From the NCBI GenBank assembly GCA_902470695.1, contig CABRHH010000006.1, positions 1 to 64,000 on the forward strand: 64,000 nucleotides of DNA. Reading direction: 5' to 3'. Below, piece after piece: positions 57,963 through 64,000 of the stretch (its first letter is position 1; each line of letters opens with the position of its first letter). The DNA comes from an uncultured Collinsella sp. (GTDB lineage: Bacteria > Actinomycetota > Coriobacteriia > Coriobacteriales > Coriobacteriaceae). Below the pieces are notes generated by a model. That model did no database searches and was not told the DNA's origin. It worked only from the letters and a program-made list of their open reading frames with translations. The translations under genes and the position numbers were made by a program.

Positions 57963-58585
57963 ACCTGTCCTCCTTCTGCGCCCCTCGGCGCCTCCTCGGT
58001 GCCATGCCTTCGGCACCCGACGCCATCCCGGCGTCTCGTCCGCGCCTTCCGGCGCATCATGCGGCACGCTCCATCTGAGCCTCGAATACCGCGCCCATCA
58101 GTCTATGCGAACCCCACTGCGTGCACCCGGGCGCACAGCGGTATGCACGCGGAATACACGAGGAGCGGGGCCCTCTAGGCCAGTTTCACTTTGGGGACGG
58201 GGTCGTTTCGTTCAAGCGGGGCAAAGCCGGGCAGCGCATCCGTCGTCGCTCCGCCACTGGGGACGCACCACTGGGGACGAGGTCGTTTCGTTTTTCACTT
58301 TGGGGACGGGGTCGTTTCGTTCAATCGACAGCATCCATCGCAGCGCCGCGGATGGGTCCACCCCATCAGCCGATGCAGACACGCCGTCGTAGGGCAGGGT
58401 GTCGAAGGCGCTCGGCTGGCTCACGTCCGGCGAGCACCGGCGCGCACTGGGCTATGCGGTGTAGGCACAAGAAAACGCTCGCAGTCCCAAACTTCGGGCA
58501 AACGAAACGGCCCCGTCCCCAAACTGTCAACGACCGCGGCCCCAAATTGCGAGCAAACGAAATGACCCCGTCCCCAAACTGCAGG
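57963..58585. other. intergenic with repeat cluster
   Basis: About 620 bases between the RGG protein start and the LysR stop. It holds the RGG gene's promoter region, undefined, and five repeat copies listed separately. No gene is supported. Confidence 0.55.
58192..58578. repeat. three forward and two reverse GGGGACGGGGTCGTTTCG copies
   Basis: Forward copies at 58192-58211, 58272-58291 (one-base variant GACGAGG) and 58301-58320; reverse copies at about 58502-58523 and 58556-58578. Forward and reverse groups face each other across about 180 bases and could form a large imperfect stem. Confidence 0.9.
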
Positions 58586-59491
58586 TCACGCGGCGGTGTA
58601 GCGGCGCAGGGCCTCCACGTACACCTCTCCGTAGCGCGACAGATGGCCCTCGCGCCGACGGATGAAGCCAATCTCCATGTACTCGTCGACCTCCAGCGGG
58701 CGGGCGATGATGTTCTCCCCGTTCAGCTCGTGCGAGATCACGCCCGAGCACACCGTGTAGCCGTCCAAGCCGATCAGCAGGTTGAACAGGGTCGCGCGGT
58801 CGCGCACCCGAATGTTCTTGCTGCGGTCGAGCGTGGAGAGGATTTCTTCGGAGAAGTAGAAGGAGTTGTATGCCCCCTGCTCGTAGGACAGGTACGGATA
58901 GCCCTCCAGGTCGTCCAGGGTGACGCGCTCGCGGGCGGCCAGCGGATGGGAGGCGCACAGAAACACATGCGGATTCGCCCGGAACAGCGCCGTGAAGGTG
59001 AGGTTGCTCGCCCGCAGCAGCTTGCCGATCACCTCACGGTTGCGAGCGCTCAGGTACAGCACGCCCAACTCGCTGCGGGCACGGGCCACATCCTCGATGA
59101 TCTGGTGCGTCTCCTCCTCGCGCAGGGTGAAATCGTAGCGCGGCGCGTCGAAAGCGCGGATGGTGTCCACGAAGGCGTCGACCGCGAACGAATAGTGCTG
59201 GCAGGACACCGCAAAGCGCGGCGCGCGCTCCTGCGAGGGACCCTTGTAGCGACTCTCGAGCAGGTCGGCCTGCTCAAGCACCTGACGTGCGTAGCCCAGG
59301 AAGGTCTCGCCATCCTCGGTGAGGCTCACCCCACGGCCGCCGCGCTCGAAGATCTCGATGCCCATCTCGCGCTCCAGCTCATGCAGGCTGGCGGTGACGC
59401 TCGGCTGGGAGACAAACAGGCGGCGCGCGGCCTCGCTGATGCTGCCGCATTCGGCGATGGCCACCGCGTACCGCAACTGCTGGAGCTTCAT
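58586..59491 (-). CDS. LysR-family transcriptional regulator
   Basis: Regulator of 301 residues. Residues 1-60 form the winged HTH (LRYAVAIAECGSISEAARRL and SQPSVTASLHELEREMG); residues about 90-295 form the periplasmic-binding-protein-like effector domain. The start overlaps the stop of the upstream patatin gene by four bases (ATGA), so the two are co-translated. LysR proteins more often face their target genes, so its regulon may lie elsewhere. The effector is unknown. Confidence 0.92.
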   Translation of the reverse strand: MKLQQLRYAVAIAECGSISEAARRLFVSQPSVTASLHELEREMGIEIFERGGRGVSLTEDGETFLGYARQVLEQADLLESRYKGPSQERAPRFAVSCQHYSFAVDAFVDTIRAFDAPRYDFTLREEETHQIIEDVARARSELGVLYLSARNREVIGKLLRASNLTFTALFRANPHVFLCASHPLAARERVTLDDLEGYPYLSYEQGAYNSFYFSEEILSTLDRSKNIRVRDRATLFNLLIGLDGYTVCSGVISHELNGENIIARPLEVDEYMEIGFIRRREGHLSRYGEVYVEALRRYTAA

Positions 59492-60483
59492 GCGCGTGCC
59501 TCCTTCGGGGCGGCGGGGGAAGCAGGCACGGTGGCGGGGGCCGCAGGCGAGGAGGATACGGCCACGGCGACAGGCCGCTCCGACACCACGCGTCCGGCGG
59601 CAGGCCGCTCTTCCACGGCGGGCTCGTCCGCCCCCGCAGGACCCAGATACGCCTCGAGGGCTGCGACCTGCGCCGCCGCGTCACGACAACCCACCTGGTA
59701 GATACGCTCCAGCACCTCCGGATCGCGAACCATCACCGGGGCCGCCACCGTCTCGCTCGGGCGCACCACGAAAATCCGCCCCTCACGCTCGAGCCGCTCG
59801 ATGGCGTCCAGGGTCTCGTTGTAGCGCAGATGGCGATCGGCCAGGCGCGCCAGCAGCTTCGGGTAGCGATGCAGGCCCGCGCGCAGCAGCGGCATGAGGC
59901 GGTTCGGCTCCTTGCGGTAGCCGCGCGGCTGGGTAAGCACCACCACGGTCCGGCGGTACCCCTGCCCGAGCATCCAGCGCACGGGGATCGAGTCGGCGAT
60001 GCCGCCGTCCAGCAGCTTGCGACCAGCCAGCTCGACGGGGCGGGCCAGCAGCGGAATCGAGGCGGACGCGCGAATCCAGTCGAGGTCCTCAACATCCCCG
60101 CGGCGCACGTCGCGGTAGACGGCCTCACCCGTGTCGATGTCGGTGGCCACCACGGTGAAGCGCGCGGGGTTCTCCCGAAAGGTCTTGGTATCGAAGGGAT
60201 CGAGCTCGAGGGGCACGGTGCGGTAGGCGAACTCGACGCTGTACAGATCGCCCGTGCGCAGCAGGTTGCCCCAGCCCGCATAGCGCGCATCGGCGCAGAA
60301 GCGCTTGTTGTAGCGGATGGCACGGCCCGGCTGCCGCGACTTGACGTTGCAGCCGAAGGCCGCACCCGCCGAGACGCCCACCGTGTGAACAGGCTCGATA
60401 CCGCGCTCCATGAGCACATCGAGCACGCCGGCGGTGAACAGCCCGCGCATGCCGCCGCCCTCAAGCACCAGTCCCATCGTCAC
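59488..60483 (-). CDS. patatin-like phospholipase
   Basis: Serine acyl hydrolase of the bacterial patatin family, 331 residues. The oxyanion loop is EGGGMRG (residues 8-14), the nucleophile Ser is in GVSAG (about 37-41) and the catalytic Asp is in LLDGGIADS (about 158-166), so the Ser-Asp dyad is complete. The last 50 residues are an Ala/Pro/Val-rich tail. No signal peptide is seen, so it acts in the cytosol or at the inner membrane face. The start is a GTG at 60483 with AGGGG nine bases upstream; the ATG two codons later is possible. It is co-translated with the LysR gene. Confidence 0.9.
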   Translation of the reverse strand: MTMGLVLEGGGMRGLFTAGVLDVLMERGIEPVHTVGVSAGAAFGCNVKSRQPGRAIRYNKRFCADARYAGWGNLLRTGDLYSVEFAYRTVPLELDPFDTKTFRENPARFTVVATDIDTGEAVYRDVRRGDVEDLDWIRASASIPLLARPVELAGRKLLDGGIADSIPVRWMLGQGYRRTVVVLTQPRGYRKEPNRLMPLLRAGLHRYPKLLARLADRHLRYNETLDAIERLEREGRIFVVRPSETVAAPVMVRDPEVLERIYQVGCRDAAAQVAALEAYLGPAGADEPAVEERPAAGRVVSERPVAVAVSSSPAAPATVPASPAAPKEARA

Positions 60484-60769
60484 GCCAGCTCGCCCCTTTC
60501 GCGCCGCGGCCCGTCGCTTGCCCGGGCCCTCTCATGCGTGCCGGCCATTGTACCGCGCGCGGCGGACACAAAACGCTGCCGGATGCCATCCGCTGCCGAG
60601 TGCCGTCGATACCAGCCACGGCGACACCATGTGCGCCACATGCGCCACGCGCCCGCGCCGGCCGCATCGAACCGGCACCGCAGCCCAAGCGGCCGCCACG
60701 CCGCAGCACCAGAGCCCGAACGCCGCCCGGCCGAGACCGACGTGCGAGCTCACTTCCGAGCAGAAACGC

Positions 60770-61468
60770 TCAGCGAGGTGGCACCAGGCAGTCGTAGCGC
60801 ACCGCCTTGCCCACGATCGCATGGCTCGGTTTGACGCCCGCCAGCTGCGGACCCTTGACGGGCCGCTTGATAACCACCTTGCGCGGACAGGCCGCCAGCG
60901 CCGCGCGCACCAGCGCCTCCTCGTCCTCGCAGGGCCGCTCGATCTGATGGATGAGCTGGAACTTCTTCTTCACCGCCGCGCTTTTGCTGCGCGCCGGGAA
61001 CATCGGGTCGAGAAAGACCACGTCGGGCGAGGTCTTCATCTCGTGCAGATACGCCACGCTATCCCCTTCGAGCGCATGCATGCGGCCCACGGCCTCCGCC
61101 AGCTGCGGGACCTCCCGGGCGCGGCGCAGCGTGTCGGCCAGCAGGGCGGCGATCACCGGGTCGCGCTCGATCAAGGTCACCGTGAAGCCGGCGGCGGCGA
61201 GCAGCAGGGCATCCTCGCCCAGGCCGGCCGTGGCATCCACGCAGCTCGGCCGCTCGACCCCGCGCACGCGGGCCGCGCGGACCAGCAGCTCGCGGGCCAG
61301 CGAGGCGGAGCGCAGCCGCGGCAGCAGGCGGCTGAAATCGCCGCGCACCGTCAGGGACTCCCCCACCAGCGCCAACCCCTCGGCATCCTGGCGCAGTTCA
61401 AGCGCACTGCCCGAGGCCGCCAGGGCCTCGCGCGCACGGTCGATGTCGCCCGCGGGCATGCAGGACAT
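60770..61468 (-). CDS. rsmJ: RsmJ-like 16S rRNA methyltransferase
   Basis: SAM-dependent methyltransferase of 232 residues resembling RsmJ, which methylates G1516 of 16S rRNA in E. coli. The SAM site is CVDATAGLGEDALLLAAAG, followed by LIERDPVIAALL; the catalytic-region motif is VVFLDPMFPARSKSAAVKKK, and KRPVKGP is near the end. The ATG at 61468 has AAGGGGG five bases upstream and overlaps the stop of the preceding membrane-protein gene, so they form an operon. Length is close to the E. coli enzyme. Confidence 0.88.
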   Translation of the reverse strand: MSCMPAGDIDRAREALAASGSALELRQDAEGLALVGESLTVRGDFSRLLPRLRSASLARELLVRAARVRGVERPSCVDATAGLGEDALLLAAAGFTVTLIERDPVIAALLADTLRRAREVPQLAEAVGRMHALEGDSVAYLHEMKTSPDVVFLDPMFPARSKSAAVKKKFQLIHQIERPCEDEEALVRAALAACPRKVVIKRPVKGPQLAGVKPSHAIVGKAVRYDCLVPPR

Positions 61469-61478
61469 GTGCGCCCCC

Positions 61479-62612
61479 TTACGCCCGGCGCTTCTTGCCC
61501 GCAAGCGAACGCGGGCGCAGGGCGCGCATGGGCGCCTCGACGTTGACGCCGAGCACCAGCTTTGCCGCCCAGAACAGCAGCACCAGCACGAGCAGCGGAA
61601 TCACGCACGAGGTCACGATGAGGACGGCAAGCGCCTCGATGAAATCGTTCACCATGTTCTTCGCGCCGTCGAGCGCGCTGGTGACACCGCTCGTCACCTT
61701 TTCGGGCAAGCTCTGGATGAAGCCCCACAGTCCGCCATCGTCGCTTTCCTCCTCCGCAGCGTCCGCGGCATCCGAAGCCCCGTCGGCAGCCTTCTCGGCC
61801 GCCTCGATCGTGGCGTTCACGGAGGTTTGGTAGGTGTCCTCGATCGCCTGGGTCACCATCACGCTCGCCGGCACCGCCACCACCAGCACGATGCCGAACA
61901 GCAGGGCCTTGCCGGCCAGGCGCACCAGGGCGGCGCTCGACCGCAGGCGGCCCCACGTGCCCACCGCGAACGCCATGAGCAGGAAGGCGGCCGGGAACAG
62001 CAGGGCAAACGAGGTGAAGCCGAACATCGTGAGCAGATACGTTTCCAGATAGATCGCCGCGAGCACGATCATGAAATCGGCGCTGAGGTCCATGAGCTTT
62101 TCGGCCACCGGCGTCCCGGCGTCGCCCGGGATGGCCGAGATGCCCGCCGACAGCCCCGCCGAGGCAGCGGACAGCGCCAGCACCGTGCCCTTCTTCTCGT
62201 CCAGGGTCTGGATGATGGGGGCGTAGGTTTCAGGATCGGAGAACGTAGCGCGCAGCGGCCAGGCCGAGATGACCGTGAGCACAAGCAGGACCGCCGCCGT
62301 CACGATGCGATGGCGCGCGAGCAGGTCCATAAGGCCGGGGGCCTCGGGCGCGGGCTCGAGCACCGCGGCCTGTGCGGACGCCACGGCAGCCGGTACCGCG
62401 GCAGCCAAAGGCGCCGGCGCCTGGGCGACGGTGGTTGCCGCCGCGGGCGCATCGTATGCCACGGCGTCCTCAGCACGGGCGCTGGCCCCGCCTGCCTCCG
62501 CGCCCGTCATCGCCGGAGTGGTCCCGCTCGGCGCGCCTTCCTGCTCCGCCGGGCGTCGGCCGGCGTCCTCGCGGCCGTCACCGTGCTCATAGGTATCCTG
62601 CATGCGACCCAT
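61479..62612 (-). CDS. hypothetical multi-span membrane protein
   Basis: A 377-residue protein not recognised. Residues 1-75 are a low-complexity Ala/Glu/Pro region. Hydrophobic spans are at about 85-103, 165-205, 220-245 and 330-355. Between the last two is an acidic, soluble stretch (AADGASDAADAAEEESDDGG). The C-terminus is basic (RPRSLAGKKRRA). The ATG at 62612 has GGAGG five bases upstream; other Met codons nearby have no site. It is co-transcribed with the RsmJ-like gene, which gives no functional hint. Confidence 0.75.
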   Translation of the reverse strand: MGRMQDTYEHGDGREDAGRRPAEQEGAPSGTTPAMTGAEAGGASARAEDAVAYDAPAAATTVAQAPAPLAAAVPAAVASAQAAVLEPAPEAPGLMDLLARHRIVTAAVLLVLTVISAWPLRATFSDPETYAPIIQTLDEKKGTVLALSAASAGLSAGISAIPGDAGTPVAEKLMDLSADFMIVLAAIYLETYLLTMFGFTSFALLFPAAFLLMAFAVGTWGRLRSSAALVRLAGKALLFGIVLVVAVPASVMVTQAIEDTYQTSVNATIEAAEKAADGASDAADAAEEESDDGGLWGFIQSLPEKVTSGVTSALDGAKNMVNDFIEALAVLIVTSCVIPLLVLVLLFWAAKLVLGVNVEAPMRALRPRSLAGKKRRA

Positions 62613-62714
62613 TGCCGCCTCCATTCGTCTCGCGCGTGCATGCGCACGCGGCTCCCAGTCTAGTGGGAGAGGGCCGCAACTGTCCAACGGACGGGTGGCA
62701 GAGGCGGCCAGCGC

Positions 62715-62896
62715 CGCCTATCGACGCGGCGGCAGGCACGCGCGGAGGCGAAGCGCCTGGCAGCCGAGCTCGATGCCCGCACCCGGGAGGCGGCGCGGTC
62801 GTGCTCATGAGTCACGATACGGCGTTCCTGGCTGCATGTACGAGCATCTCCTGGCATGTCGAGAAGGGCCGACTGCGTGTGGACGCGGCGGACTGA
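62715..62896 (+). pseudogene. remnant of an ABC-F ATPase C-terminus
   Basis: Two out-of-frame pieces: a basic coiled-coil peptide RRQARAEAKRLAAELDARTR, then after a frame change VVLMSHDTAFLAACTSISWH and VEKGRLRVD before a stop. The switch motif SHD-x-x-FL and the WxxEKGxLxxD end are typical of ABC-F proteins. The Walker A, signature and Walker B parts are missing, so this is a decayed fragment. It occupies most of the 353-base gap between the membrane-protein gene and tex; the rest of that gap holds only the tex terminator. Confidence 0.55.
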
Positions 62897-62920
62897 CCGG
62901 TCCCGACGGGTCGGCCCGCG

Positions 62921-62960
62921 CAAAAACGGGCGGCGCCGCGAACCTTCCGCGACGCCGCCC
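62921..62960 (-). terminator. Rho-independent terminator of tex
   Basis: On the minus strand GGGCGGCGTCGCGG pairs with CGCGGCGCCGCCC around a short loop and is followed by GTTTTTG, directly after the tex stop. Confidence 0.88.
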
Positions 62961-62965
62961 CAACG

Positions 62966-64000
62966 TTACGGCACCATGGTGAGCGAGATCTTCTGGCGCG
63001 CCTTGTCGACGCCGGCGACCCATACGGTCACGGTGTCGCCCACGGCCACTACCTCGCTGGGATGCTTCACATAGCGCTTCGCCAGCTTGGAGATGTGCAC
63101 CAGGCCGTCCTGATGCACGCCGATGTCCACGAACGCGCCGAAATCGACCACGTTGCGCACCGTCCCGGTGAGCTCCATGCCCACCTCGAGGTCCTCCAAG
63201 CTGCGGGCCGCCTGGGAGAACACCACCTCGGGCGCGTCGTCGCGCGGGTCGCGGCCGGGCTTCTCCAGCTCCGCCACGATGTCGCGCAGCGTGGGCACGC
63301 CGCAGCCCAGCTCGGCGGCAACCTCGCCCAGCTGCCCAATCCGGGCCCCGATGCCCGGGATGCCGCCCACCGCCAGCGCCGCGGGCTCCACACCCGCGCG
63401 CCGCAGCAGCTCGGAAGCGATCTGATAGCTCTCCGGATGCACGCTCGTGGCGTCGAGCGGGTTGGCGCCGCCGGTGACGCGCAGAAAGCCCGCGCAGTTG
63501 AGGTAGGCCACCGGACCGAGCTTGGGCACCTGCTTGAGCTGCGCGCGGTCGGTGAACGCGCCATGGGCCTCACGGAAGGCCACGATGTTTTTCGCCACGG
63601 TGGGCGTGATGCCGCTCACATACCCCAGCAGGCTCGCGCTCGCGGTGTTCGCGTCCACGCCCACGCGGTTCACCACGTCCTCCACCACGTGCCCCAAGGC
63701 GCGGCCCAGCTCGGCCTGGTCCAGGTCGTGCTGGTACTGCCCCACGCCGATGGACTGCGGCGGGATCTTCACCAGCTCGGCCAGCGGGTCCTGTAGGCGG
63801 CGGCCCAGGCTCATCGCGCCGCGCGTGGTGACATCGAGCTCGGGGTACTCCTCGCTCGCCAGCTTGGAAGCCGAATACACCGAGGCGCCCGCCTCGTTCA
63901 CGATCGTATAGCGCAGATCCGGCGCCGACTCGGCGATGAACTGGGAGACGACCTCTTCCGTCTCGCGGCTCGCCGTGCCATTGCCCACCACGATGGTGTT
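62966..64000 (-). CDS. tex: Tex-like S1 RNA-binding protein, partial
   Basis: C-terminal 344 residues of a Tex-family protein; the 5' part lies beyond the right edge. Visible parts are the end of the YqgF-like RNase H domain (VVGNGTASRET), the HhH region (YVSGITPTVAKNIVAFREAHG and LKQVPKLGPVAYLNCAGF) and a C-terminal S1 domain (GTVRNVVDFGAFVDIGVHQD and GLVHISKL). Tex binds RNA and affects transcription and RNA turnover. Full-length family members are about 720-780 residues, so roughly half is present. A strong terminator follows the stop. Confidence 0.95.
   Translation of the reverse strand, partial: NTIVVGNGTASRETEEVVSQFIAESAPDLRYTIVNEAGASVYSASKLASEEYPELDVTTRGAMSLGRRLQDPLAELVKIPPQSIGVGQYQHDLDQAELGRALGHVVEDVVNRVGVDANTASASLLGYVSGITPTVAKNIVAFREAHGAFTDRAQLKQVPKLGPVAYLNCAGFLRVTGGANPLDATSVHPESYQIASELLRRAGVEPAALAVGGIPGIGARIGQLGEVAAELGCGVPTLRDIVAELEKPGRDPRDDAPEVVFSQAARSLEDLEVGMELTGTVRNVVDFGAFVDIGVHQDGLVHISKLAKRYVKHPSEVVAVGDTVTVWVAGVDKARQKISLTMVP

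Noticed and set aside
57963..58585. Small genes encoding WGRGRFV or TKRPRPQ peptides
   Set aside because: These peptides are translations of the TGGGGACGGGGTCGTTTCGT repeat and recur at every repeat cluster; no start signals.

Overview
The window is GC-rich bacterial DNA with dense coding. Gene content suggests an anaerobic gut actinobacterium of the Coriobacteriia, most like Collinsella or a close relative. The clues are an Ech-type [NiFe] hydrogenase, a flavodiiron protein, a ferredoxin-type DUF362 protein, LPxTG-anchored surface enzymes with Arg-rich tails, several PTS permeases with RpiR or LicT regulators, and a dispersed TGGGGACGGGGTCGTTTCGT repeat. The assignment is an inference from content, not from a marker-gene comparison. 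No rRNA, tRNA or CRISPR array was seen.

Layout. 0.4-1.3 kb: a DUF2975/XRE pair. 1.5-10.1 kb: a minus-strand operon for uptake and breakdown of sialic acid: solute-binding lipoprotein, permease, fused permease-ATPase, ATPase, then NanA, NanK and NanE. 10.5-13.7 kb: a glucose-family PTS operon led by a LicT-type antiterminator, with promoter, RNA target and overlapping terminator all visible. 13.7-15.7 kb: an orphan EIIB domain and a small membrane protein, divergent from an RpiR regulator. 15.9-23.5 kb: a DUF362 ferredoxin protein, an ABC-2 exporter with a divergent membrane-bound LuxR regulator, and murE. 23.9-25.3 kb: an AT-richer AAA/DUF4143 ATPase followed by a 154-bp element with perfect 29-bp inverted ends. 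25.9-31.7 kb: an Ech hydrogenase operon (AB-C-D-E-F) in which EchA and EchB are fused. 32.1-36.1 kb: a lower-GC alpha-glucoside PTS island (GlvC-like permease, GH4 phospho-glucosidase, divergent RpiR), with repeat clusters at both ends. 36.4-39.9 kb: flavodiiron protein and a surface C69 dipeptidase. 40.3 kb: an orphan IS3-type OrfA. 41-44.9 kb: class Ia ribonucleotide reductase with nrdA and nrdB divergent. 44.9-48.6 kb: gene-poor, repeat-rich DNA around one endonuclease-like gene, bracketed by two copies of a CAGCTGACAG-ended element. 48.6-54 kb: a giant LPxTG-anchored GH2 beta-galactosidase. 54.5-58 kb: an XRE-aminotransferase fusion and an RGG-repeat winged-helix protein. 58.6-64 kb: LysR, patatin, a membrane protein, an RsmJ-like methyltransferase, an ABC-F remnant and a partial Tex.

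Together the genes describe a saccharolytic anaerobe that takes up host-glycan sugars (sialic acid, galactosides, alpha-glucosides) and disposes of reductant as hydrogen. Most intergenic spaces that separate functional clusters carry the TGGGGACGGGGTCGTTTCGT repeat, often as inverted pairs. The features most worth follow-up are the EchA-EchB fusion with matching tails on EchD and EchF, the bracketed low-GC sugar island, the two families of inverted-end elements, the XRE-aminotransferase fusion and the orphan EIIB locus.
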